A DNA stretch of 64,000 nucleotides, taken from NCBI RefSeq assembly GCF_016920785.2, contig NW_024609958.1, forward strand, positions 3,161,000 to 3,224,999, given 5' to 3'. The stretch's first letter is position 1, and each line of letters opens with the position of its first letter. Source of the DNA: Ixodes scapularis (lineage: Eukaryota > Arthropoda > Arachnida > Ixodida > Ixodidae). Below, piece by piece: positions 1 to 10,493 of the stretch. A program made the translations under genes and the position numbers. The notes below the pieces were generated by a model, which was given only the letters and a program-made list of their open reading frames with translations, ran no database searches and had not been told where the DNA came from.

Positions 1-26
1 CCGCCTCACCGCCGTGCCTGACCCCC

Positions 27-500
27 GTGCCTGACCCCGTGCCTGACACCCCAGTGGCGAGCACCATGTGTCCCATAACCCCGGCGACACCTGGCCTAAT
101 TGTGCCTGGGTCTTCGGACTTTGCGGCACGTGCTCCGTGTACGGACTTGCGACGTGAAACCAGCTTTGGAGGCACGCCGTCTTTGGGGGCCCCTGAGAAT
201 GCCTCCTTCTCTTCAGTTTTGTCTCCCCAGTCCGAGGGAAAGGAGATTTTTGTCACACGCCTTAACCCATGCACCACGTCAGCGGACATGGTGAGGCATT
301 TGAAGTCTGTTGGTGTGACACCTTTGCAATGCCTGCGTCTGAAAACGCGACATGCATCCTACGCGTCTTTTTACATCGCTGTAGACACTCCTTCTTTTCA
401 CGCGCTCGCTGACCCTTACCTGTGGCCCAGCGCGTGCTACTTCCAGACATTTAGAGGTAATTTTTGCGATGAGATGATTCATCCGTCGGACATAGCATAA
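27..500 (+). CDS. LINE A ORF1 protein, C-terminal part
   Basis: This is the C-terminal part of the ORF1 nucleic-acid-binding protein of element A. From about residue 70 it aligns with the C-terminus of the ORF1 of element F: both have an FVT-K/R-L-x-P start, a conserved RLKTR segment, YASF, and a final LWP...F-RG block. This resembles the single-stranded-RNA-binding domain of CR1/L2-type ORF1 proteins. The upstream part is Pro/Thr-rich and looks like a linker. The PHD finger seen in F would lie left of the window. The frame is open to the window edge, so the first ATG (27) is not necessarily the real start. It ends at a TAA 9 bases before ORF2. Confidence 0.75.
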   Translation: MPDPVPDTPVASTMCPITPATPGLIVPGSSDFAARAPCTDLRRETSFGGTPSLGAPENASFSSVLSPQSEGKEIFVTRLNPCTTSADMVRHLKSVGVTPLQCLRLKTRHASYASFYIAVDTPSFHALADPYLWPSACYFQTFRGNFCDEMIHPSDIA

Positions 501-509
501 AAACGTAAT

Positions 510-3347
510 ATGAAACTAAAGTATACCGATTTAAATATCTATTATCAGAATGTACGTGGTCTGCGCACAAAATCTAAGCAGTTCTTTGAAAATTTAATTT
601 GCTCAAACTCAACTTTTCTGGTTCTTACCGAGACGTGGTTATGTCCAGACATCTCCTCCTCCGATTACTTCCCGCCAAGTTTCAGGGTTTTTCGCAGTGA
701 CAGGCAGTCTACTGAAGGGAAGCGGGGTGGAGGTGTATTGGTCGCGTTTGATCAGTCCTACGATTGCGTTAGGCGGACGGGCCTTGAGACTTATTCCGAG
801 TCAGTTTGGGTTGAGGTGCGCGGTCCGAAAGACAATATACTTTTGGGAGCATTTTATTTTCCCCCACATATGTCACCGGAAACATTCCATGACTGCCTTC
901 AGGAGATTGAAAGAACCGTAACCGCATCTGACTCAGCTAATGTTTTGATCTTAGGCGATTTTAACGCACCATCTATTTGTTGGAAAACATGGAAGGTCAC
1001 ATCGAATAATTTTTATATCACTACAAAATGTGACTCGTTAGTAAATTTTTCATCGTTCTTAGGTCTGACACAACGAAACTCCACACCCAACTGGCAAGGG
1101 AAGTTCCTCGACCTGTGTCTAACGACCTCAGAGACTGTCAGTGTCGATAAAAGTAAAGTTCTCCTCGTTCCAGAGGATAAATATCATCCAGCGCTTGATA
1201 TAAAAATGACTATTCAAACACCAGTGCTGCGCCAAATGCCAAGTGGCCAAAACGTCGAGAAATCCTTTAACTACGCAGCTGGCGATTACGTAGGCCTGTA
1301 CGGATATTTTTCTGACTTTAACTGGAGTTCCATTCTGGAGTCTCCGAACGTGAATGATCAAGTAAATCAACTGACCGCTGTGGTAAAGGAGGGAATGAAA
1401 AAGTTCATCCCATTGAGAAAAAACGTACGCTCTGGGTTTCCCTATTGGTTTTCTCCTGAACTCCGTACGGCTTTGAAGAGAAAGTCGTTTTTGCATAGAA
1501 AATTTAAGATAACAGGCCGTCCTGAATTCGAGTCTAAATTTCAGGAGGTGAGAAGTCGTTGCAGGGCATTGCTTAAGCGTGATAAGCAGGCAGATACCGA
1601 AGCAGTAGAGTCAGATCTACAGCGAAACCCTAAAAGATTTTGGAGAGGAGTTAAATCGCACAGGGGCGATCGCGCAGGAGAAAATGCTATTGTCATAGAA
1701 GGGAACGGAGGCTCTACAACTGATGTATGTAATGTTTTCGCTGGTGTCTTTGGTTCGGTTTACACTGTTGATACTGGCGCACTTCCTAATGAGACCCTTC
1801 CATGCACGAACACTTTATCAGTTGGTAATATTGCGATAGACGAGGTTACTGTAGAAACTTGTATAAAAGCAATGCGTCCGACGCTATCTGCCGGTCATGA
1901 CGGCATCCCCCAAGCTATACTCAAGTCTTACGGCTGCATTTTAATACCAGTCCTTTGCGCTATCTTTATTAATTGTCTGAAGTCGGGCATTTTTCCGAGT
2001 ATTTGGAAAATTGCTGTTGTGGTCCCGATTTTTAAGGCGGGCAAGCGGACTGACGCTTCTAACTACAGACCTATTTCTTTACTCTGCTCGTTTTCTAAGC
2101 TCTTTGAGAAGGTCATCCACAGGTCTCTGTCTTTTTCACTTCAAAGCACGATAAGTACCAACTAGCACGGTTTTTTCGCTGGTCGTTCAACGACGACAAA
2201 TCTGGTGGCATTCGCGGCTGCTGCGTCTAAGGTTGTGTGCGACAGAGGTCAACTTGACGTTATATACTTTGATTGTAGCAAGGCCTTCGACATTGTAAAC
2301 CACAGTATACTTTTATCTAAGCTCTCTGCAGTTGGTCTTTGCGGTCCGATTTACTGTCTTCTGGAGGACTACCTAAGGGAAAGGGTTTGTTATGTGCGTG
2401 CGAACGGGTCTTGCTCCTCCACGTATAACGCAACTTCGGGTGTACCACAGGGTTCCGTACTGGGCCCGTTGCTATTTTCTGTTTTTGTGAATGACGTCGC
2501 AAGCGCCATCACCACGTCTTCTTTCTTGCTATATGCAGACGATATAAAAATATTTAGAGAAATAGGCGGCGAACCTGACTGCATGGATTTACAGTCTGAT
2601 ATAACCTCGTTTGTTGGCTGGTGCTCACGTAATCACCTGAAGATCAACCAGTCCAAAACAAAAGTCATGACCTACTCTAGAAAAACTGCCACAGTACCAT
2701 TTAACTACACAATTAACACTAATCAACTATCCCGCGTTGGCGAAATCAGAGATCTTGGTGTTGTATTTGACTCTGCTTTGCGTTTCCAGGGTCATGTTAT
2801 GCATATTGTGAAGTCTGCGCTGCGCACCCTGGGTCTTGTGTGTCGTGTATCACGAGAATTTCGTGACCCTAAAACATTTTTAACCTTATATTGTTCCCTG
2901 TGTCGTTCTCACCTTGAGTATGCATCTGTTGTGTGGGGTGGGACGTGCCACTCTAATCTATTGAGGATTTCTCGTGTACAAGCGAAATTCGTATCTATTT
3001 TTAAACACCGTTTGAACCTTGCAAAAGCAGTTGATGACGTGCATAGTTCACCCATTCGACTGCAAGACTTGCAGGGACGCCGAAACACAGCGGAGCTGCT
3101 CTTTCTTTATAAATGTATACATGGTCAAATAGATAGCTCCGACATCCTGCATCAGGTTTCTCTGCACGTACCGCGAGTGACGACAAGAAAAACGTCAACC
3201 TTCTATCTGTCATCTAGAGTTAATACACTTGATCCAGTATCTCGTGCGGAACTCCTTTATAATAACTCTTCTCTTAATCTCGATATATTTCTTGACAACT
3301 CCGATTTTGTTAAATCTGTGCGGAAGCTCTTTTGTGACTTTCGATGA
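510..3347 (+). pseudogene. LINE A ORF2 (endonuclease + reverse transcriptase), one nonsense codon
   Basis: ORF2 polyprotein of element A, about 945 codons. The N-terminal half is an APE-like endonuclease: YQNVRGL near residue 10, LTETWL with the catalytic Glu, and GDFNAP at residues 149-154. The motif that is usually SDH reads KYHPAL. The C-terminal half is a reverse transcriptase with YRPISLL, FDCSKAFDIVNH, SGVPQGSVLGP and YADD at 2532-2543, followed by a Cys/His-poor thumb region and no RNase H. A TAG at 2163-2165 interrupts the conserved NQHGF block; element F has CAG there, so a single C-to-T change explains it. The frame is otherwise open from 510 to 3347. The protein would nick target DNA and prime reverse transcription. 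Confidence 0.9.
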
Positions 3348-3689
3348 ACTTCCTGAATCAACTGCCGGGTTTCCATATGCATTTCTATGACTTGTTGATT
3401 TCTTGTTTCTATTTGTACGGAGCTGTATGTGTAGTGTTCAGACGTTCGCGTCTGTTTGCGTCCAAGTGAAGCATCCATATGTATTGGAACATTTTTTTTC
3501 GTGTCTTCATTTCTCTGTGCAATTTTTGTGCACTTTTTTGTTTTGTTTTTCTGTACAATTTTGTGTACACAGTTCTCGCGTCTTCTTTTTTGTAGAATTT
3601 TATGTAAAACTGCCTTCCGTGTATTTTTTTTTCTTTTTCCTTTTTTGTGTGTGTGTGTTTTTGTTCTTTTTTACGTGCGCCAGCACCAA

Positions 3690-3701
3690 AACCGCAAGGT
3701 T
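3690..3701 (+). promoter_or_regulatory. 3'-end hairpin of LINE A (GCAA loop)
   Basis: The sequence AACCGCAAGGTT forms a 4-bp stem closed by GCAA, a GNRA-type tetraloop. It lies 8 bases before CACAAATAAA and the tail repeats. The same arrangement occurs in A2 (4303-4314) and, with loop GATT, in F (24389-24400). Hairpins near the 3' end are known recognition sites for the reverse transcriptase of several LINE families. That role here is inferred. Confidence 0.5.
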
Positions 3702-3748
3702 GTTCCTGGGCACAAATAAAAACTATTCTTGATTCTTCTTGATTCTTG

Positions 3749-3809
<61 letters not shown>
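3749..3809 (+). repeat. (ATT)n microsatellite, about 20 units
   Basis: Perfect ATT repeats follow the ATTCTTG-type tail of element A directly and are followed by truncated element A2. Because A already has its own tail motif, this tract probably represents the target microsatellite into which A was inserted. Confidence 0.95.
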
Positions 3810-3811
<2 letters not shown>

Positions 3812-3815
3812 TTTT

Positions 3816-4050
3816 ATACAAACTTGTCCACGCCATCACTGATTGCACGGTATTGACGTCAAGAGTACTCTTAAAAATTCCTCTAAAAACAACAAGGCAA
3901 AATGCGTCCTTCTGCAACAGGCGTCTACTCAACCTCCACGATCCTGTGTCCAGACTTGGGCATACTTATAATTCTTCTTTTTCTGAAACACTCGACATAT
4001 TTAACAATACCACGCTGCAGTTTGTAAAAACGTTGAAGGCCATCACTTAA
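3816..4050 (+). pseudogene. C-terminal remnant of LINE A2 ORF2
   Basis: The + strand frame ending at the TAA at 4048-4050 reads as the extreme C-terminus of ORF2: a TTR-x-x-SF block, an N-L-x-D-P-V-S segment, and a DIFNN-TLQFVK ending. The ends of A (3180-3347) and F (23990-24171) show the same order of motifs. It contains no catalytic domain and cannot be functional on its own. Confidence 0.75.
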
Positions 4051-4336
4051 ATTTGAACTGTATGCACTAACTTGCGGCGTTCACGCCGAAATTCCCCACT
4101 TTGAATGCATTTTTTTTTTCTTTCTTTCTAGCAATTGGTGGTGGCGGTAGTACCATTAAGCTTATCGTGTGTTGTGACTTTGTGTTTACTTTTTATAATT
4201 TTTAAGTGTATTTTTCTAGGGCTTGTCCGTTGTGTGTGTTGTCCGTACTATTGCTTTATGCCCTATTCTGCCTTACATGTTAACACAGTGCACCTGTACC
4301 AAGACCGCAAGGTTGTTCCTGGGCACGAATAAAAAT

Positions 4337-4358
4337 ATTGATTGATTGATTGATTGAT
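4337..4358 (+). repeat. (GATT)n tail of LINE A2
   Basis: About five GATT units follow AATAAAAAT. F carries the same type of tail (24424-24443), so it is a property of the A/F group and contrasts with the (ATT)n tails of B, C, D and E. Confidence 0.9.
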
Positions 4359-4370
4359 GTATATTTTATA

Positions 4371-5063
4371 CATAAAACTAAGCTTGTTTGCTTTCATAAC
4401 CCACTTAAACTTATAACTACCGATTATCCACTTTATATGCATACATCTTGGTGTACACCTTGCGACTGTCGTCCTGAGTCTTATGTTGATCAAGTTAACT
4501 ATCTAGGAATACAATTTGAGAGTGACTTGTCGTGGAAGGCCCATTTATCCCAACTTTGTATAAAACTGCGAAAAGTATCCTGTTTTCTGTATAATGCCAA
4601 ATCTCTAATACCCATTTCAACCAAAAAGACAATAACTCACGCTTTAGCATACAGTGTATTACGCTACGAAATAACTATTTTTGGTCACAGCCCAGGACTA
4701 TGGGACAAAAAAATTGACTCAGTTTTAAAAAGAATATTTAAAAGCATAATGTACGGTGCAACGTCACAAACTGAAGAAGAAATGCTAACATGCTTGGGTT
4801 TGCCTTTTTTTTATCCTTTACTTGTACACACGGTTGTTCTAAAATACTTCTGGAGCGATACTTTTAAGGTACCTCGTGTCTTATGTAGACCTCTTCGGCG
4901 TGTTGAGCGGTTTGAAGTGCCTTTCGTAGAAACAAAGTACGGAAAAAGAGTGCGAAATTTTTACGTTCCATTTATTTTCAACAATTTACCAGATGATATC
5001 TATGCTGTGGACTCTTTAAAAAAATTGAAAGAATCACTTCAGGGTATTAGGGAGAAGTTGTGA
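4371..5063 (+). pseudogene. ORF2 C-terminal fragment of LINE B2
   Basis: This is an open frame for the region after the polymerase motifs of ORF2. It begins at HKTKLVCFHNPLK, includes YLGIQFESDLSWKAHL, and ends at the TGA before 5064. It lacks endonuclease and polymerase active sites, so it is a remnant. It keeps eight T's at 4805-4812, where full-length B has seven, and so keeps the frame B has lost. Confidence 0.88.
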
Positions 5064-5197
5064 CTGCATGTTTCTGTTTGCATATGTTGGAATGACCATC
5101 ATCACCTACATTGTTCTGCATCTGTAGTTGAATTTGAGCTGTGAACTTCTTGTTTGTGGGGACTCTTTCAAGCATGAATTGTAGGGTGCTGTCCCAC

Positions 5198-5213
5198 AAG
5201 CCGCTTCTGGCTT
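5198..5213 (+). promoter_or_regulatory. 3'-end hairpin of LINE B2
   Basis: AAGCC-GCTTCT-GGCTT makes a 5-bp stem with a 6-base loop, about 40 bases before AATAAA. The same geometry occurs in B, C, D and E. It is probably the template-recognition structure for reverse transcription (inferred). Confidence 0.5.
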
Positions 5214-5261
5214 TGACAGGCCCGTGTATCTGCCTTGTTAAATGCGTGTTCCAATAAAAAT

Positions 5262-5316
5262 TTATTATTATTGTTATTATTATTATTATTATTATTATCT
5301 CATCATCATCATCATC
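5262..5316 (+). repeat. (TTA)n then (CAT)n microsatellites
   Basis: The (TTA)n tail of B2 runs to about 5298 with one interruption (TTG). It changes abruptly into five or six CAT units (5299-5316) at the start of element B. The trinucleotide switch marks the junction. Confidence 0.9.
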
Positions 5317-5679
5317 GTCCCCGAAAGCGGCTGTCCCTTTTCGACAGCTCTGCTGATTTGAACCTGTACTCGCTTCCTTTTGAAACGTAAGGCGCCAGCA
5401 AGCTCTCTGTGACTCAGGAAGTCCCCGGCATCACCGCAAGCACAAGCCTTGGTCAGAATCAGGTGACCTAACTCTTCACTGGCCAGCTCGCACTAAGTAG
5501 GCCTAAGCGGCTTCACGGCTTCACCAGACCTCCCTTCTGGAACGCTCGTCCTGAGCGAGCTCGCCTGGAACGACGATCTGCACGGTGAGCGAGCAGCTCG
5601 CGCCGCCCTAATCAACGCCTCAGTCCAACTCAAGTGACACGGACGCGCTGTACTGCATACCGACTCCTACGCTTCTACA

Positions 5680-6702
5680 ATGTCCCCTCCACTCCAGTGC
5701 GCGCAATGCAAGGAGAAGATTATGAACGACGGTCGGCACATGTCCTGCGCCGACTGTGGAGCATTATACCATCTGGGGAAACTTTGCTCCGGTATTGCGG
5801 ACAGTACATTCAAGACCATGGGCGCTGGAAAACGAAAGGCCTGGCGTTGCCGCGTATGCAGACAACAGCAAAGCGGAGATGGGTCTCGTAGTGAGGCAGA
5901 TTTGTCGCAATGCGCATCTCCTGTCACTACGGAACATTTTCAATCTCTTGAAGCTAGGCTGGAGTGCCTTACTTTACTCAAGGCCAACGTTGACACCCTC
6001 CTCGAGTTGCCAACCCAAATGAACCAATGGCTAACGCTGAAGCCGGTAGTCGAGAGCCTGAAATCTGTAGTAACGGAGGTTCAGGAGTCCATCGCCTTTC
6101 TCTCGGCTAAGTACGACTCTGTGCTGTCGACAGCCACGAACAACGCAGCAGCTATAAACGAACTGTGCAGCGAAACCACATCACTGAAAACAGTGGTAAC
6201 GGAGCAATCCCAGATAATCGAGCACCTGCAAGAAGAGCTCAATGACAGTGAACAGTACAGTCGTCTCTCAAACATCGAGATACATGGACTTCCTCAATCC
6301 CCAACTGAAAATTTAGTCTCCGTTGTCAGTGAGTTGGCGTGTAAGCTAGGCCTTGGTGACTTTCGGCCAAATGACATAGTGGCAGTGCATCGTCTGCCTT
6401 CTCGACGCGATGGCCCTCCAGTTGTCCTGGTTACATTGGCGTCCGTGTCACTAAGAGAGCAGTGGCTTGCCACACGAGGTAAGCTGCGTACCTTGGCGGC
6501 AGACAGTTCGTTGCCAAAACTCTACCTGAACGAGAATCTAACGCGAAGGAACAGGGAACTCTTTTGGATGGTGCGTGAGAGGGCAAGGGTCAAGCAATAT
6601 AAGTTCACTTGGGTGAAAACTGGGAAGCTATTTGCGAAGAAGTCAGAAAGCTCGCCTGTAGTGCGCATCTATCGGATGGTCGACTTGGAAAAGATTGTCT
6701 AA
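5680..6702 (+). CDS. LINE B ORF1 protein (PHD finger, coiled coil, FP/RRM-like domain)
   Basis: A 340-residue protein, intact. Residues 6-63 form a PHD-type zinc finger with Cys4-His-Cys3 spacing: CAQC, CADC, H in YHLGKLC, then CRVC. A helical region of about residues 85-200 has heptad-like leucines and looks like a coiled coil for multimerisation. The C-terminal 140 residues (from SNIEIHGLP) resemble the baculovirus-FP/LINE ORF1 RNA-binding fold, with AVHRLPSRRD and YKFTWVKTGKLFAKK. ORF1 proteins bind element RNA and chaperone reverse transcription. C and E encode ORF1 proteins of exactly the same length. The start ATG at 5680 is supported by alignment with those two. The name FP-like is from motif memory; the zinc ligands are visible directly. 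Confidence 0.88.
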   Translation: MSPPLQCAQCKEKIMNDGRHMSCADCGALYHLGKLCSGIADSTFKTMGAGKRKAWRCRVCRQQQSGDGSRSEADLSQCASPVTTEHFQSLEARLECLTLLKANVDTLLELPTQMNQWLTLKPVVESLKSVVTEVQESIAFLSAKYDSVLSTATNNAAAINELCSETTSLKTVVTEQSQIIEHLQEELNDSEQYSRLSNIEIHGLPQSPTENLVSVVSELACKLGLGDFRPNDIVAVHRLPSRRDGPPVVLVTLASVSLREQWLATRGKLRTLAADSSLPKLYLNENLTRRNRELFWMVRERARVKQYKFTWVKTGKLFAKKSESSPVVRIYRMVDLEKIV

Positions 6703-6758
6703 TTTTTTTCGTTTCTTAATGGCTTGAAAATAAGGCGAGATAACTACCACTTTGAAAA

Positions 6759-9620
6759 ATGGAAGTACAGTTTCATCGATGTTCAGATTTTTCTTCTTTT
6801 CAACGTCTCTTGAGCCCAGTCAACCATGCTGCTCTTGGCTTATTACATGTTAATATTAGGAGTATTCGTAAATATTGGGACCAGTTTGTAATAACTATCA
6901 ACAGTGTGATGTCAATAATTGATGTTTTTTGTGCTAACAGAGATCAATGTTAAAGAAGAGTTTTGTAGTGCCTTTCAGATACCGGGATATAAATCATTTT
7001 TTCTCACACGACCAATTGGTCGAGGAGGAGGAATCGCGATATTCGTTAAAGATTCATGGTGTACTGAAAACTTTGATGTAGATTTTTTTCATTGCGAGTC
7101 TTTGTCCTTAAGGTTATGGAATTCTGAGTGGTCGTTGTTGTTATTGGCACTGTACAGACCTCCGTCATCTAATGCTTTAAACTTTTTGGAAGAACTCAGA
7201 GATACACTTGGTAAATTCCAGTCCGTCGACATCTGTATGATAGGAGATTTTAATATTGACACCCTTCAACCCATTAACTTCCTTGTTTGTGACTATCTGA
7301 ATTTATTAGCGGAGTTTGGTCTAGAGGAACTGATTCTAGCTCCGACTCGAGAGGAACTTCTGGGTGATCATCTCGTTGCTTCATGTCTTGACCATATTAG
7401 CGTACGCGCCGCAAATGTCGTTGCGCAGTCAGCTGTAATAGAACAAAAACTAGCGGACCATTACTTTGTTGCGTGTGAACTTACATCAAAACTTAGCGCT
7501 AAAACAAAAACAGAAACAACAAAAAGAGTTGAAATAATTGATAAAGTAAGGTTTGATAAGTTAGTTAAGGCCTATAATTGGGATAGTTTGTTGTCCATTC
7601 AAGACTTCGTTGAAATTTACAGTACGTTTAGAAATCAATTCGGCTCTTTCAGGGAGCAATCCAAAAAGATTATTACTGTCAGGCGGCGTCAAAATGCACA
7701 AGTGTGGTTAACAGGGGATATCTTGTCATGCATTAAGTATAAAGATGCTTTATGGGCTAAATGCCGACGTTCTCCTAAAAATGTTCAGTTAAAAATAGAA
7801 TTCCGCGCTACGCGAAATCGTGTAAATGCGCTTATCCGGTGCGCTAAGAGAAAATACTTCCGAGAGAGATTTTTGAAGGTAAGGTCAAATATTCGTGAAA
7901 CTTGGCGTTTACTAAATCAGTTGCGTGGCTCTGGTGTTAGGAGATCCATTGATGATTCACTTGAGAAAGTATTTGATCTTAATGCGACAGTGGCTGAGGA
8001 TTTCAACAAGTTTTTTGCTAAATTTTCTGGAGTAGCGCCTAACGATGCTACGTTCTCTACAGAATATCTAGAGTCCAATGTTTCCTCGGCTTTCCTTCCT
8101 CAAATGACCGAGCTTGATCTACGAACTTGGCTTTTCAGTTTCAAAACAAACAAGGCGCCTGGCATAGATGGCATCAGTGCAGAAGACCTGCAACGCAATT
8201 ATAACTCTATAAAACACGTGCTTCTTTATATGTTAAATGGTTTTATTTCTTCCGGGATTATCCCAGATGATTCGAAAACTGCACTTGTAAAGCCTTTATT
8301 TAAAGGAGGAGAGCGCAAAAAGCTTGACAATTACCGCCCAATTTCTATTTTACCCTGTATAGTCCAGATCTTAGAAAAACATATCCTTCAATCTATGACG
8401 GGGTTTCTTGATCGCTTTAACATTCTATCGCCAACTCAATATGGGTTTGTCAGTGGACGTGGGACCCAGCCACTTCTAGAAGATTTTGCTGGTGAATTGA
8501 ATTATACCTTTGAGAAGCATCAGGTTGCTTGCGCACTTTTTATTGATGTAGCAAAGGCATTCGATACCGTGAGTCATAATATTTTACTAACTAAATTGCA
8601 AAACATTGGATTCCGCGGCCCATTCCTTTCACTACTTCAGAACTTTTTGTCGGGAAGGACACAACTAGTTTCCATAGCGAATATCCGAGGCTCCAAAGTT
8701 AGCTTAAAAGCTGGGGTTCCTCAGGGATCCGTTTTGTCACCTCTCCTTTTTAACATCTTTGTAAACGATATGTCCAGGGCAGTTTCCTCATGTAAATTAT
8801 TTCAATACGCTGAGGACACGGTATTGCTGTCGCAACACCTTGATTATGTTGCAGGAATCACTTTACTCCAAGACGACACTTGTCACCTACATGACTGGTT
8901 TAGAGCTAATTGTCTCACGATCAATATACATAAAACTAAGCTTGTTTGCTTTCATAACCCACTTAAACTGATAACTACCGATTATCCACTTTATATGCAT
9001 ACATCTCGGTGTACACCTTGCGACTGTCGTCCTGTGTCTTATGTTGATCAAGTTAACTATCTAGGAATACAATTTGAGAGTGACTTGTCGTGGAAAGCCC
9101 ATTTATCCCAACTTTGTAGAAAACTGCGAAAAGTATCCTGTTTTCTGTATAATGCCAAATCTCTAATACCCATTTCAACCAAAAAGACAATAACTCACGC
9201 TTTAGCATACAGTGTATTACGCTACGGAATAACTATTTTTGGTCACAGCCCAGGACTATGGGGCAAAAAAATTTACTCAGTTTTAAAAGGAATATTTAAA
9301 AGCATAATGTACGGTGCTACGTCACAAACTGAAGAAGAAATGCTAGCATGCTTGGGTTTGCCTTTTTTTATCCTTTACTTGTACAAACGGTTGTTCTAAA
9401 ACACTTCTGGAGCGATACTTTTAAGGTACCTCGTGTCTTATGTAGACCTCTTCGGCGTGTTGAGCGGTTTGAAGTGCCTTTCGTAGAAACAAAGTACGGA
9501 AAAAGAGTGCGAAATTTTTACGTTCCATTTATTTTCAACAATTTACCAGATGATATCTATGCTGTGGACTCTTTAAAAAAATTGAAAGAATCACTTCAAG
9601 GTATTAGGGAGAAGTTGTGA
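6759..9620 (+). pseudogene. LINE B ORF2 (endonuclease + reverse transcriptase), two frameshifts and YAED
   Basis: ORF2 of about 950 codons. The N-terminus has LLHVNIRSIRKYWD, then LTEIN with the endonuclease Glu, IGDFNID and LADHYF. The polymerase has YRPISILPC, FIDVAKAFDTVSH and AGVPQGSVLSP. The catalytic box at 8806-8817 reads YAED; the codon at 8812-8814 is GAG where the relatives have GAT/GAC. Two single-base shifts break the frame: six T's at 6925-6930 (five expected) just before LTEIN, and seven T's at 9363-9369 (eight in B2). Both are homopolymer slips, so they could be real decay or assembly errors. The YAED change alone would probably inactivate the polymerase. Confidence 0.9.
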
Positions 9621-9754
9621 CTGCATGTTTCTGTTTGCATATGTTGGAATGACCATCATCACCTACATTGTTCTGCATCTGTAATTGAATTTGAGCTGTG
9701 AACTTCTTGTTTGTGGGGACTCTTTCAAGCATGAGCTGTAGGGTGCTGTCCCAC

Positions 9755-9770
9755 AAGCCGCTTCTGGCTT
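9755..9770 (+). promoter_or_regulatory. 3'-end hairpin of LINE B
   Basis: AAGCC-GCTTCT-GGCTT, identical to that in B2, 38 bases before the AATAAA at the 3' end. Confidence 0.5.
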
Positions 9771-9818
9771 TGACAGGCCCGTGTATCAGCCTTGTTAAAT
9801 GCGTGTTCCAATAAAAAT

Positions 9819-9820
<2 letters not shown>

Positions 9821-9880
<60 letters not shown>

Positions 9881-9909
9881 AATGAAGAATGAAGAAGAAG
9901 AAGAAGAAG
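9821..9909 (+). repeat. (TTA)n tail of B followed by (GAA)n
   Basis: About 20 ATT/TTA units (9821-9880) are followed by AAT and a GAA-rich tract (9883-9909) that leads into the 5' UTR of element C. The switch of trinucleotide at the junction parallels the starts of B and E. Confidence 0.93.
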
Positions 9910-10493
9910 TCGCCGGGTTCGGATGTTGGTTTTTACCGTGGCGCGGCATTTTCGAAATGTTTAATGATTTCGCCGATTGAAGACCTTTTTCGACGTCCTT
10001 CTATCAACCCAAGACGAAGACAGCGCCTATGGAAGTCGCTCAACACCCTTCCGTTATGCGCAAGGCAGAGAAATGGTCTATGGTGATCCCTCGCTCACCT
10101 GCATGCTCGCCTTGATTATTCAACGGCTCTCTTTGTTTTTTAAGACCGCTTCCGTGTGCCCGGGCGCAACATAATCGCTCAAGACTCACCACCAAACCAC
10201 ATCAGACCCAGCTCTTGTCAACGAAAGCTGTAGCGCCGTGGTTGAGCCTCATCGGGACCATCTGAGTTCGACGGCTTTGACAAGAAACCCGCGGACATTC
10301 AGAACGTTTCCTGCACTGTCTGCGGAGAGTGCTCAGCTGCGACAGACGCCGGTGCCTCACGTGCAAAGCCGCCAAGGTGCATTTAATTTCGCGGGTGAGC
10401 CTGGAATTTTTTTACAACATTGGATTGTCCTTCTTAATCGTATTTGCGTTGCACCGTCTCGTGCCACTTCTTTGTCGTCGCTGTTTTGTGGTC

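Larger units (their letters stand above)
1..3748 (+). mobile_element. CR1/L2-like LINE 'A', 5' end outside window
   Basis: A non-LTR retrotransposon whose left part lies outside the window. It contains the end of ORF1 (to 500), a 9-base gap, ORF2 (510-3347, one nonsense codon) and a T-rich 3' untranslated region of about 400 bases. The 3' end carries an AACC-GCAA-GGTT hairpin, an AATAAA signal, and ATTCTTG-type tail repeats that pass directly into an (ATT)n microsatellite. Its ORF2 is closest to that of element F within this window. Jockey/CR1/L2-group elements share this layout of ORF1, endonuclease and reverse transcriptase without RNase H. The exact clade cannot be assigned by eye. Confidence 0.9.
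3810..4358 (+). mobile_element. 5'-truncated LINE 'A2' of the A/F group
   Basis: This is the last 80 or so codons plus the 3' UTR of an element related to A and F. It starts at the end of the (ATT)n tract, so the 5' truncation point coincides with the microsatellite. It ends with the GACC-GCAA-GGTT hairpin, the GTTCCTGGGCAC motif also present in A, AATAAA, and a (GATT)n tail at about 4337-4358. Confidence 0.85.
4366..5261 (+). mobile_element. 5'-truncated LINE 'B2', about 98% identical to the 3' end of B
   Basis: From CATAAAACTAAGC at 4371 this copy aligns base for base with 8929-9817 of element B, with one single-base indel (T8 versus T7) and about 20 substitutions by eye. It therefore contains the last 230 codons of ORF2 and the whole 3' UTR. 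A short AT-rich filler (TATATTTTATA) joins it to the (GATT)n tail of A2. It ends with AATAAA and (TTA)n. Confidence 0.92.
5317..9820 (+). mobile_element. LINE 'B', full-length CR1/L2-like element, coding capacity lost
   Basis: Layout: 5' UTR of about 360 bases (5317-5679), ORF1 (5680-6702), a 56-base spacer, ORF2 (6759-9620, two frameshifts), a 200-base 3' UTR with the AAGCC/GGCTT hairpin, AATAAA and a (TTA)n tail. It begins straight after a trinucleotide microsatellite and ends in one. The GGTGAGC motif at 5584 lies 96 bases before the ORF1 ATG, as in C and E. Probably a once complete insertion. Confidence 0.9.

Noticed and set aside
9725..9980. Open frames running through the (ATT)n tracts (poly-Leu, poly-Ile, poly-Asn), also near 17592-17986, 20086-20346 and 29191-29415
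   Set aside because: They are translations of microsatellites and have no other coding evidence.
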